Translations under genes and position numbers: made by a program
Assembly (NCBI RefSeq): GCF_014502795.1
Contig: NZ_JACVHF010000001.1
Coordinates: 558,001 to 622,000, forward strand
Length of the DNA: 64,000 nucleotides
Direction of reading: 5' to 3'
Source: Heliobacterium chlorum
Lineage (GTDB): Bacteria; Bacillota; Desulfitobacteriia; Heliobacteriales; Heliobacteriaceae
Notes under the pieces: model-generated
What the model was told of the DNA's origin: nothing
What the model saw: only the letters and a program-made list of their open reading frames with translations
Database searches by the model: none
Shown here: piece after piece, positions 47,293-55,225 of the stretch
How positions within the stretch are numbered: the stretch's first letter is position 1
How the letters are laid out: every line of letters begins with the position of its first letter

Positions 47293-48702
47293 TCATATAG
47301 CTTCTTTAACCTCAATCGATAATGACTCTACCCCCCGTTTGAGTTCCTCTAATAAACATAACACCTCGGAAGATACCTTTTCCGCTTCCTCAAAAACCTC
47401 TCTTGAATGGGCAAGATCCATCCTTTTATACATTTGAATCGCATGAGCACATTTTTGATGGAACAAGGCGTGAATCTCTTCCAGTTGTTTGAAGGGTTCC
47501 AAATCGCCAAACTCCAGCTTTCCGATGCCATAATACCATTTGCCAAGGCGACATACCCTATGGTCGCGCACATTTGTTTCGTCGAGGGTAAGAATACCCC
47601 GAAGCATATAGGCAAGGCGAGCCTTCCACAACAGGTGATCCGTTTTTGCCAAGTCGATAAGTTCATTGGCCGTAAAGAATACTTTCTTGCCGCTTAACTC
47701 GGCCCGGATAGCGTCGGCTTGTTTTAACACCTCCAGCAAACTGACGTTGCTTTTTTGCATCATGTCGTTTAACAGTACCGTCCGGTGGGAGAAATCTTTG
47801 ATCGTGGCGTGAACCTCATCAAAAGCAGCGTTTTGCTCCTGGGCCAAAGGAGTCAGGTTGACAATCGTTTGACCGATCTCTTCGAACACTTCGATAAGGT
47901 GGCTAGCGTTTTGGCGTACTGTATCCACTGACTTGGAATTGTGTTCGAAGGAATCGCTCATTTGATGAAATGAAGTACAGATTTTATGGACCTCATTTTG
48001 AATCCCTACCAGTTGAAGGGTAATCTCTTCGACCGATTGCTTAGCTTGAACGGCGAGTTTCCGGATCTCTTCGGCTACGACTGAAAAGCCTCGGCCATGT
48101 TCTCCCGCCCGGGCGGCTTCAATAGCAGCGTTCAAGGCCAATAGATTCGTTTGATCGGATACCGCTTTTACTGCCGATACCAGGTGGTCGATACGGGCTG
48201 TCGAGCGGTTCAGCTCTTGTATCCGGTTCGTCACATCCAGCAAATTTTTCCGAGAGTTTTCTGTTTCTTGAGTTACCTCTTCTAAACTGGAGTTGGTTTG
48301 CATCACCGACTCCTTCCCCGATTGGGTTTGTTCTGCTGTTTCTGTCACCATTTGGGCAAAATCATTTATCGAACTTGATACCTGAACTACGGAGCCTGCG
48401 ACATGATCAAAGTTAGCTGTTAATACCTCAAATTCATGGGCTAACTGATTCACGTATTCTCCGTTGTTCAGCCCCTCGAAAACGACCGTGTTTAAACTGC
48501 TCGTAATCTTTTTAAGCAACGATTCTTGTTGATCGAGCAGTTTATTGATGAGTCGAGTTACGGGATATAAAGAGTCCTCTTTTGATAGATAAATGCGTAA
48601 CGTATAATCGCCTTCACAAATTTTTTCTAGAGCGGAGATAATCGGATTTAAGTCAAGCTGCTTTTCCTCCAGGGCTGGTTGGTTTGCTCGCTTCCAAAAA
48701 AT
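47293..48702 (-). CDS. Soluble chemoreceptor with C-terminal CZB zinc-binding domain
   Basis: A methyl-accepting chemotaxis protein without membrane helices. In the 469-residue product a HAMP-like start ([20 protein letters not shown]) leads into the signalling hairpin tip [22 protein letters not shown]-terminal CZB domain follows, with ligands in [24 protein letters not shown] and [16 protein letters not shown] senses zinc or its oxidation (for example by HOCl) in other bacteria. No ATG, GTG or TTG follows the upstream stop before 48519. The ideal AGGAGG (48712-48717) points to ATT 48702 as the start. The usual calling at TTG 48519 would cut the HAMP-like region. Confidence 0.85.
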   Translation of the reverse strand: MFWKRANQPALEEKQLDLNPIISALEKICEGDYTLRIYLSKEDSLYPVTRLINKLLDQQESLLKKITSSLNTVVFEGLNNGEYVNQLAHEFEVLTANFDHVAGSVVQVSSSINDFAQMVTETAEQTQSGKESVMQTNSSLEEVTQETENSRKNLLDVTNRIQELNRSTARIDHLVSAVKAVSDQTNLLALNAAIEAARAGEHGRGFSVVAEEIRKLAVQAKQSVEEITLQLVGIQNEVHKICTSFHQMSDSFEHNSKSVDTVRQNASHLIEVFEEIGQTIVNLTPLAQEQNAAFDEVHATIKDFSHRTVLLNDMMQKSNVSLLEVLKQADAIRAELSGKKVFFTANELIDLAKTDHLLWKARLAYMLRGILTLDETNVRDHRVCRLGKWYYGIGKLEFGDLEPFKQLEEIHALFHQKCAHAIQMYKRMDLAHSREVFEEAEKVSSEVLCLLEELKRGVESLSIEVKEAI

Positions 48703-48875
48703 ATATATGCACCTCCTGACATTTATCTACATTCTAAATTCCCTAGCATTTAAAAACTTTTTCGGCCAATATCATAACCGCTCTATATTATGCGATGGCA
48801 AAAGAATTGCCCCTTCTAAAATCACAGAAGGACGAACATAATACCCTTGAGATATTTCAAAAGGGGCTATTATAA
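48703..48875. promoter_or_regulatory. Divergent promoter region, chemoreceptor / ThDP enzyme
   Basis: AT-rich spacer between two divergent genes. On the minus strand, GCCGAAAA (48759-48766) resembles a sigma-28 -10 element (GCCGATAA) with only a weak TAAA-like -35, which would suit a chemoreceptor. On the plus strand TATATT near 48783 may be a -10 box. CCCTT and AAGGGG around 48843 and 48861 can pair over the ribosome binding site of the plus-strand gene. Confidence 0.35.
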
Positions 48876-50465
48876 ATGGAAACAGTCGCACAGCTGATTC
48901 TGAAGGTTCTGTCGTCTTTGGGGACAAAGCGCATCTACGGGTTGCCAGGTGATGCCATTTTACCGCTGATGGATGCCATTTCGAAGCAAGATGCCATCCG
49001 TTTTATCGGCACGGCTCATGAAATGGGGGCAGCCTTTATGGCTTGTGGAGAGGCACGGGTAACAGGATTGCCGGCTGTATGTATAGCAACAGAAGGCCCT
49101 GGTGCTTTGAACTTAGTGAATGGCGTGGCCGACGCCTATCGCGACGGTATTCCCCTTTTAGTGTTGACGGGGCAAGTGGAAACTGGAAAGCTGTATAGCA
49201 ATGCGAAGCAATACATCGATCAGCAAGCCCTTTTTCTTCCGATCACCGGAATGACCACTCTGTTTACTCGTCCAGAGTCAGTGGTCGATGTCATTAAGGT
49301 GGCTTGGCAAAAAGCTATAGGTGACAGTATCCCATGCCACATCTCCAGCCCAAAAGATATCCTGCTCAGCCCCGCACCGGTGGCCGAGCTGCCAACCATC
49401 AGTCCATTGGCGCCTCCGTCCATTGACGGGGATATTTCGTCAATCGTCGCTCTGTTAGAGGCCAGCGAACGTCCGATAATTATCGCTGGAAAGCTTGCAT
49501 ACTCTTTTAAAGAAAAGGTATATCGTCTTGCTGAACAATTAGGGGCTGGGATCATTCCCGGACAAGGCGCCCGGGGCGTTTTTTCCGCCCAAGATCAAAG
49601 AGTCTTATCTGGATTGGGAGAAGCCCACATTCCACCGATTCTCCGGGAAGCGGATTGCATCATCTTTATCGGTTCCAGCCCCTATGAGCACCCGTTTATC
49701 CCGAAAGAGGTTCCGGTGATCCAAATTGAGCAGCGTCTGCAACTGGTAGACCATTCGTTACGTCCCATCTACGCGGTGGGAGATATACAGTCAATCCTAG
49801 GCAAGCTTCTCGAGCGGTCGGTTGGTAAAAATCCCAACCTCGAATGGCAAGAGAAGCTTCAAGCCTCCCAAAAAAGCTTTCTAGATATCATCGAGGCTGA
49901 AAAAGGTGATGCGGGGAGGGGTAATTCTATTTCTGTCCGTCAGTTTTTTTCATTGTTGAATCAAATGCTGCCTCAAGAATCGATCATAGCTTTGGATATC
50001 GGCGAATTTACTCATTGGTTTGATCGGGCTTTCTTGAGCCGGGGACAACAAGTGATCATCTCCGAGTATTGGCGCTGCATGGGAGCGGGCCTGCCCTTCG
50101 GTTTGGGCGCCCAGTTAGCATGTCCGGAGAAAAGAGTCTTTGTGTTAACCGGGGAAGGAGGCCTCTTAGTGACGCTTCAGGAAATGGTGACAGCCGTACG
50201 GTATTCTTTACCGGTGATCGTGATCATTTTGAATAACGGGCAGTATGCCTTGGAAAAGCACAAGATGCAGAAAGCTGCTATGGAGCCTTTTGGAGTGGAT
50301 GTCTATTCTCCGGATTTTGCAGGTATTGCATCTGCTTGTGGAGCTCTGGGTCTAAGAGTGAAAAGACCGGAAGAACTGAGATCGACCTTGGAGAGGGCGT
50401 TTCAAAGTAACCGCTTCACGGTTGTAGATATCCTTGTGGATGAATCGGTGCCTATGTTTCTATAA
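48876..50465 (+). CDS. ThDP-dependent enzyme, acetolactate synthase/pyruvate oxidase type
   Basis: The 529-residue product has the three domains of the POX/AHAS family. The N-terminal PYR domain carries the catalytic Glu in TAHEMGAAFMACGEA; the central domain is at about 185-335; the C-terminal PP domain carries the ThDP-Mg motif GEGGLLVTLQEMVTAVRYSL ending NNGQYALEKHKM. No small regulatory subunit (ilvN) is adjacent, so it may be a catabolic acetolactate synthase, pyruvate oxidase or an uncharacterised decarboxylase. It stands alone with its own terminator, so the substrate cannot be set from context. Confidence 0.82.
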   Translation: METVAQLILKVLSSLGTKRIYGLPGDAILPLMDAISKQDAIRFIGTAHEMGAAFMACGEARVTGLPAVCIATEGPGALNLVNGVADAYRDGIPLLVLTGQVETGKLYSNAKQYIDQQALFLPITGMTTLFTRPESVVDVIKVAWQKAIGDSIPCHISSPKDILLSPAPVAELPTISPLAPPSIDGDISSIVALLEASERPIIIAGKLAYSFKEKVYRLAEQLGAGIIPGQGARGVFSAQDQRVLSGLGEAHIPPILREADCIIFIGSSPYEHPFIPKEVPVIQIEQRLQLVDHSLRPIYAVGDIQSILGKLLERSVGKNPNLEWQEKLQASQKSFLDIIEAEKGDAGRGNSISVRQFFSLLNQMLPQESIIALDIGEFTHWFDRAFLSRGQQVIISEYWRCMGAGLPFGLGAQLACPEKRVFVLTGEGGLLVTLQEMVTAVRYSLPVIVIILNNGQYALEKHKMQKAAMEPFGVDVYSPDFAGIASACGALGLRVKRPEELRSTLERAFQSNRFTVVDILVDESVPMFL

Positions 50466-50512
50466 TGTACACAGTCCGAATTCGACTCCAATCATAGAGC
50501 GTACATGAATAA

Positions 50513-50555
50513 ACAGGTGAGTAAAGTTAAAGAACTTTACTCACCTGTCTTTTTT
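50513..50555. terminator. Bidirectional terminator between convergent genes
   Basis: A perfect 16-base-pair stem, ACAGGTGAGTAAAGTT (50513-50528) with its complement at 50533-50548, loop AAAG, followed by CTTTTTT. The last codons and stop of the minus-strand hydrolase lie inside the right arm. The core matches the terminator at 47206. Confidence 0.9.
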
Positions 50556-51193
50556 AAATACCGGGTAAACCAATCCACAGCAAGGCGAGCCGCTTCTTCA
50601 AGGGTACCTGGCTCCTCAAATAGATGGGATGCTCCGGGAACAATCACCAACTCCTTTTGCGATTTAAGTTTGTCATAGGCAACCTGGTTAAGTTCAATGA
50701 CAACGTCATCATCTCCACCAACGATCAGCAATGTCGGTGATTGGACTAGACCGAGATCAGGTTCAGCCAAGTCGGGGCGTCCCCCTCGAGAAACGACAGC
50801 GGCGATAGACTCCCCCAAAGAGGCAGCCGCTTTCAATGCAGCTGCGGCCCCTGTGCTGGCGCCGAAGTAACCAATCGGTAACCCCTTTGTCATCCTTTGC
50901 TCCTTAAACCAACGGGTCGTTACACAAAGTCGATGGACAAGAAGTTCGATATCAAAACGGCGTTCATAAACAGCGTCTTCTTCTTCAGTTAATAAGTCGA
51001 TCAGAAGTGTGCCTAATCCTGCTGATTGCAGTTGCTTTGCCACGAAATTATTTCTTGGGCTGTGGCGACTACTGCCGCTTCCGTGGGCGAAGATCACCAG
51101 ACCTTGAGCATCATTAGATAAACCCAGGGAGCCTTCTAGAGAGACCGAATCGACAGGGACGTAGATGATTTGTTCAGAAAAGCTTTTGCTCAT
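50537..51193 (-). CDS. Alpha/beta hydrolase (dienelactone hydrolase-like)
   Basis: The 218-residue product has the oxyanion region VIFAHGSGSSRHSPRN, the nucleophile elbow IGYFGASTGAAAALKAA (Ser in G-A-S-T-G), an Asp in IVGGDDDVVIELN, and His in VPGASHLFEEPG. This is the catalytic triad of the short hydrolases often fused or linked to phosphoribosyltransferases. ATG 51193 is taken because GGAGG lies just inside the longer start at 51208. Substrate unknown. Confidence 0.85.
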   Translation of the reverse strand: MSKSFSEQIIYVPVDSVSLEGSLGLSNDAQGLVIFAHGSGSSRHSPRNNFVAKQLQSAGLGTLLIDLLTEEEDAVYERRFDIELLVHRLCVTTRWFKEQRMTKGLPIGYFGASTGAAAALKAAASLGESIAAVVSRGGRPDLAEPDLGLVQSPTLLIVGGDDDVVIELNQVAYDKLKSQKELVIVPGASHLFEEPGTLEEAARLAVDWFTRYLKKTGE

Positions 51194-51285
51194 GAAAGAA
51201 CCTCCCATCTAAGAACGATCAAAGATAGTGTTCCAGAGTCATCCCGTCTAAATTCTTTAAGACTTGTCGTCAACCCTGATCCGTG

Positions 51286-51324
51286 AGACCTCCGTTTCCG
51301 GCAGGAATAAGGGGGTCTTTTTCT
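51286..51324 (+). terminator. Orphan terminator-like hairpin
   Basis: AGACCTCC (51286-51293) pairs with GGGGGTCT (51311-51318), followed by TTTTTC. No plus-strand gene precedes it; the nearest, at 48876-50465, already has its own terminator. It lies in the 264-base spacer between a minus-strand gene and the deacetylase. It may end a small RNA or act as an attenuator for the downstream gene. Confidence 0.5.
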
Positions 51325-51457
51325 TTCAGAACGTCTTTGGACGTGCAATTCATGTGGTGTAAAAAATTAACAAGAAAATAGTTTTCTTTTTCAAGCAACT
51401 TTTTCACGTCCCTTAAATATAGCTTAGTGTATATGTGGAAAAATGAGGGATTAATCT

Positions 51458-52435
51458 GTGGAAAGAGAACCGTTACTTAGTGAAGAGGCCAAAGAACAAA
51501 GGGGTTCTGGACAAGAAAAAGAGCAAAACCGGTATAAACAACTGTTGAAACGATTTCAACAAATTCAGCCGATTCTCCTAACGCTAATGATCCTAGCGAT
51601 CATCGGTCTCTCCGTATTTTTGGTGAACGAAAAGATGAATGTTCAACGGCTGCAAAGCAGCAATTCGGATTTTCGTAAACAAATTCAAGCTCTGCAAGTC
51701 CACGACAACTTGGTCATCGAAAAGATGCAACGAATCTACAGGGAAAATGAAAACTTTCAACTAAGGTATGGACCGATTCCCGCCCGTGGAGGGAATGCCG
51801 ATTATCCCATGAAGCCGAAAACGGTTTATCTTACCTTTGATGACGGCCCCAGTGAAATTACGCCTGCCATCTTAGATGTATTGGCTCAACATAACGTGAA
51901 AGCGACCTTCTTTGTTACCGGTAATGAAACTCCTTTTGGCAAAGAGATGTACCGTCGTATTGTGAAGGAAGGTCACGCAATCGGGAACCATACCTTTAGC
52001 CATAAATACGGCCTTATCTATGCTTCAGGCGACCGCTTTATGGATGAAGTGAAGCGTCTCGATGGACTCATCGCCCAGGAAACAGGAGTACATACGGATA
52101 TTCTGCGGTTTCCAGGCGGGTCAAACTTCAACGGAACATTAGGAATCGACTTTATGCGTCAACTGTCACGACGATGTATAGATGAGGGCTATGATTATTT
52201 TGACTGGAATGTCGATTCGAAAGACTCTGAGAAACCAGTACAGAGCAAAGAGACCATCACCAGTTCTGTGAAAGAACAAGTGTCCAACAAAAACACCGCC
52301 GTTATCTTGTTTCACGACCTATCTGCCAAGAAAACCACTGTTGAGGCCTTGCCTGAGATCATCGAACACCTGAAATCGCAAGGCTTTACCTTTGAAGTGC
52401 TGCGCAAAGGCGCATACTCTGTGAAATTCATTTAG
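51458..52435 (+). CDS. Polysaccharide deacetylase (NodB domain), membrane-anchored
   Basis: Removes acetyl groups from peptidoglycan or another N-acetylated glycan outside the membrane. The 325-residue product has a cytoplasmic charged start, one membrane helix (about residues 34-56), a coiled coil, and a NodB domain with metal Asp in VYLTFDDGPSEITPAIL, His pair in GHAIGNHTFSHKYG, RFPGG, and the C-terminal LFHDL. All five family motifs are present, so it should be active. GTG start. The lipoprotein gene follows closely. Confidence 0.92.
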   Translation: MEREPLLSEEAKEQRGSGQEKEQNRYKQLLKRFQQIQPILLTLMILAIIGLSVFLVNEKMNVQRLQSSNSDFRKQIQALQVHDNLVIEKMQRIYRENENFQLRYGPIPARGGNADYPMKPKTVYLTFDDGPSEITPAILDVLAQHNVKATFFVTGNETPFGKEMYRRIVKEGHAIGNHTFSHKYGLIYASGDRFMDEVKRLDGLIAQETGVHTDILRFPGGSNFNGTLGIDFMRQLSRRCIDEGYDYFDWNVDSKDSEKPVQSKETITSSVKEQVSNKNTAVILFHDLSAKKTTVEALPEIIEHLKSQGFTFEVLRKGAYSVKFI

Positions 52436-52458
52436 GAAATAGAGGGGAGATGGCGCGA

Positions 52459-53025
52459 ATGAGATCCAGTAGTAAATCCGCTATGTTCCTTCTCTTGCTA
52501 AGTTTGCCTTCGCTCACAAGCGCTTGTGCTCTGACCACGGATATTCCTTCTCTTCCGACGGTACAAGAAGCAGAGCAAGTCCCTCAAAAAACAACAACCA
52601 GCAAAATCGTCACAATCGATTTGAAGAACGAGTCTATTGCTGGTATCGCCCCCAAGATGAGCGAAAAAGAGTTTCAAGCCAAAAGCCCCCCATCAGAACT
52701 AAAGGTGGAAAAGGTGAAGGAACAAGACAAGTTGATCCTGTACCGTTTTGACGACGGATTGAACGTGGGATTGCGTAAAAAAAGTCCCGAAGAGCCCCTT
52801 ACGGTCGAAGCGATATTTATCGAGTCGGGAGCATATGGGACAGCAAAGGGTATCAAACTGGGAATGGACGAATCAGAGGTACTTGCCGTTTATGGTGAAC
52901 CTTCTGTGAAACAAAGCAACTCCGATGGGACCTGGTGGTGTTATTATTCTCAGGATGGTATAGAGCTTTCTTTTGTGTTAAATTCCGAAAAAGTAAAAAA
53001 GATATACCTTCAAACAGGGGCATAG
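52459..53025 (+). CDS. Putative lipoprotein
   Basis: The 188-residue product has a signal peptide ending in the lipobox LTSAC (Cys about residue 23). A Ser/Thr/Lys-rich linker follows, then a globular part containing GIKLGMDESEVLAVYGEPSV, a segment like the SmpA/OmlA-type 'G.t..eV...lG.P' repeat. ATG 52459 is preferred because GAGGGGAG abuts ATG 52450. Function unknown; it is likely co-transcribed with the deacetylase. Confidence 0.72.
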   Translation: MRSSSKSAMFLLLLSLPSLTSACALTTDIPSLPTVQEAEQVPQKTTTSKIVTIDLKNESIAGIAPKMSEKEFQAKSPPSELKVEKVKEQDKLILYRFDDGLNVGLRKKSPEEPLTVEAIFIESGAYGTAKGIKLGMDESEVLAVYGEPSVKQSNSDGTWWCYYSQDGIELSFVLNSEKVKKIYLQTGA

Positions 53026-53034
53026 ACAAGAGGA

Positions 53035-53070
53035 AAAAGCAAGGCCGATTACAGGACCTTGCTTTTGTTT
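53035..53070 (+). terminator. Intrinsic terminator after the lipoprotein gene
   Basis: AAAAGCAAGG (53035-53044) pairs with CCTTGCTTTT (53057-53066), with CC/GG pairs extending inward, followed by GTTT. Confidence 0.8.
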
Positions 53071-53346
53071 AGTCAAAATTCAAAAGAAATAGAACGATTG
53101 TATATAGTTAAAAATTTCCCATTGTGTTATAATTATTTTGAAAAAATACAAGACGATCGGATTGGGTATTTTTAATTTTAGGCTTAGCGGCAATATACAT
53201 TAACAAATTGGGCTTATAGTAGATTATTGACTGCAATTAATAACATATACATTCCTGGATTATACTTACATCGCTGAAGAATCAGTATTTCTGCTAAAAT
53301 TGTGGGCCATTTGAGCATAGGCGTCCGACAGAAGGAGGGGAGGGCC
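53071..53346 (+). promoter_or_regulatory. AT-rich upstream region of the GGDEF-EAL gene
   Basis: No gene seen. A perfect -10 box TATAAT lies at 53128-53133 with no good -35 at 17 bases; TTGACT is at 53227-53232 without a well-placed -10. The region just before the gene carries the strong ribosome binding site AAGGAGGGG (53332-53340). Confidence 0.4.
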
Positions 53347-55035
53347 CTGTCAGAAATTGAGCAAAAGTATAAATCTCTCTTAGAAAACTCCCATGATCTA
53401 GTCTATATCTTATCCCCTGAAGGAGAAATTATTGAAGTATCGCCAAATCTATTTGAACATACAGGCTATCGTTCTTCTGAATTGCTTCATCAGCCTGTGG
53501 AACGATTAATTCATCCTCTGGACCAACCGATTTTTCGATCGTTTATGGATAAGGTAGTACAAGTCGGCTCCTTTACACAAGGGTTAGATCACCGGATATG
53601 TCTCAAAGAGGGCCGTACGAAGTGGTACACCACCAAATTAGCTCTGGTTGAAAACGAAGATGGCCCTTCCATCTTCATGGGTGTTACAAAAGACATCAGC
53701 GAATTAAAAGAAACAGAATTCCATCTAAAGCATCTGGCAACCCATGATTATCTGACAGGCGTTCCGAATCGATACTTCTTTGAAGGGGCCCTTTCTCGTG
53801 CCCGCGAGAAAGTCAAAGAGGGCGGCGAGTACTATTCCCTGTTGCTCGTTGATGTGGATAAATTCAACTTGGTAAACGACCTGCTGGATCATGACATTGG
53901 CGATAAACTGCTCGTGAACTTGGCTCGTCTCCTGAAAGGCAATGTTAGCATAAATGATGTGGTAGCTCGACTCAGCGGGGATGAGTTTGCGATCCTCTTA
54001 AAAGGGGTACGGGAGCAAAAGGCAGAGCAATTGGCCATTGAACTTTGCAATAAAGTCAAACAAAAAGACTTATGCCCCGTGTTAGAAGCTTGCGATCTAC
54101 GATTTACCATCAGCATCGGTGTTGTCGAAATTGATGGCTATCACGATGTCCGTCAAATCTTAAGCCGCGCTGGAGCAGCTTTGTATATGGCTAAGTCGGC
54201 GGGACGAAGCCAAGTCATTGTGGCGTATGCGAACGAGCGATTGTTTTCTCGCCTAGAAGAAACGAGCCGTCTCATTAAACTGATCAAGGGAGCCGATCGG
54301 GAAGGGCGGTTCCAGCTTTTCTTCATGCCTGTTGTCCGCAGCAGTGACGGGGAGATCGCTCACTATGAAGCGCTCCTTCGACTTCAAGACGGAGATGGTA
54401 AAATTATCTCTCCGGCCACGTTTATACCGGTAGCAGAAAGCTTTGGACTCATGGGGGATATTGAACGGTGGGTCGTATCGGAAGCGGTACGTTTTTTAGA
54501 GAAGAATCCATTGTTGAGTATTTTCGTGAACTTGTCCGGTGAAAGCTTAAGCGATCGCGACCTCCTAACATTTATAGAAGAATCAGTAGAAAACAATCCA
54601 GCTGTTCATGGGCGGCTGGGCTTTGAGATCACTGAAACGGCAGCCGTCAATGACCTTTTGTCAGCGGAGCAATGGATCCAAAAACTGCGCAATAAGGGTT
54701 GTCGTTTTGCCCTGGATGACTTTGGGAGCGGCTATTCCTCCTTTGCCTACTTAGGCAAACTGCAGGTGGATTACATTAAAATTGACGGATCCTTCATCCG
54801 GGCTATCGATCAGGACCCAGCTCGCTGTGCCTTGGTAAAAGGGATCAATGAGCTGGTACATTCCCTTGGCAAAGTCACGATCAGTGAGTATGTAGAAAAC
54901 GAGCAGATCTGGAACCTGATTCGAGAGATGGGCGTTGAATACGGTCAAGGATATTTTTTGGGCACGCCTTCTCCGGTCCCTCAGGAAATGATGAGTCATT
55001 CGACGATAAGTGACTTGGTAGGTAATCGAAAGTAA
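53347..55035 (+). CDS. PAS-GGDEF-EAL cyclic-di-GMP protein
   Basis: Makes and/or breaks c-di-GMP. The 562-residue product has an N-terminal PAS domain (about 1-115), GGDEF domain with RLSGDEFAILL near residue 208 (SGDEF, a tolerated variant) and EAL domain with HYEALLRLQ near 340, plus FEITETAAV, ALDDFGSGYSSFAYL and the KIDGSF metal motif. EAL catalytic residues look intact, so a phosphodiesterase is likely; cyclase activity is uncertain. No membrane segment. I take CTG 53347 as start, six bases after AAGGAGGGG; GTG 53302 lacks any site. Confidence 0.88.
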   Translation: MSEIEQKYKSLLENSHDLVYILSPEGEIIEVSPNLFEHTGYRSSELLHQPVERLIHPLDQPIFRSFMDKVVQVGSFTQGLDHRICLKEGRTKWYTTKLALVENEDGPSIFMGVTKDISELKETEFHLKHLATHDYLTGVPNRYFFEGALSRAREKVKEGGEYYSLLLVDVDKFNLVNDLLDHDIGDKLLVNLARLLKGNVSINDVVARLSGDEFAILLKGVREQKAEQLAIELCNKVKQKDLCPVLEACDLRFTISIGVVEIDGYHDVRQILSRAGAALYMAKSAGRSQVIVAYANERLFSRLEETSRLIKLIKGADREGRFQLFFMPVVRSSDGEIAHYEALLRLQDGDGKIISPATFIPVAESFGLMGDIERWVVSEAVRFLEKNPLLSIFVNLSGESLSDRDLLTFIEESVENNPAVHGRLGFEITETAAVNDLLSAEQWIQKLRNKGCRFALDDFGSGYSSFAYLGKLQVDYIKIDGSFIRAIDQDPARCALVKGINELVHSLGKVTISEYVENEQIWNLIREMGVEYGQGYFLGTPSPVPQEMMSHSTISDLVGNRK

Positions 55036-55053
55036 TTCATACGAACGGAAAAG

Positions 55054-55099
55054 CCCTTGGTCAATGAATAGGATATATTTGTTGACCACAGGGTTTTTT
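55054..55099 (+). terminator. Intrinsic terminator after the GGDEF-EAL gene
   Basis: CCCTTGGTCAA (55054-55064) pairs with TTGACCACAGGG (55082-55093, one bulged C), followed by TTTTTT. Confidence 0.8.
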
Positions 55100-55105
55100 C
55101 TATTT

Positions 55106-55135
55106 TTGACCACCAGTTATCGTCGTAATTTACAT
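55106..55135 (+). promoter_or_regulatory. Possible promoter of the prenol kinase fusion gene
   Basis: TTGACC (55106-55111), 18-base spacer, TTACAT (55130-55135), ninety bases before the likely ATG at 55226. A good -35 and a poor -10. Confidence 0.3.
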
Positions 55136-55225
55136 GGACAGTGCGCTGTGATACCATAATAAAGAATTATTTTCCTCTATTAGAGACCGATGGATGATAA
55201 ACCTTTTGATGAATGGAGTTTGACA

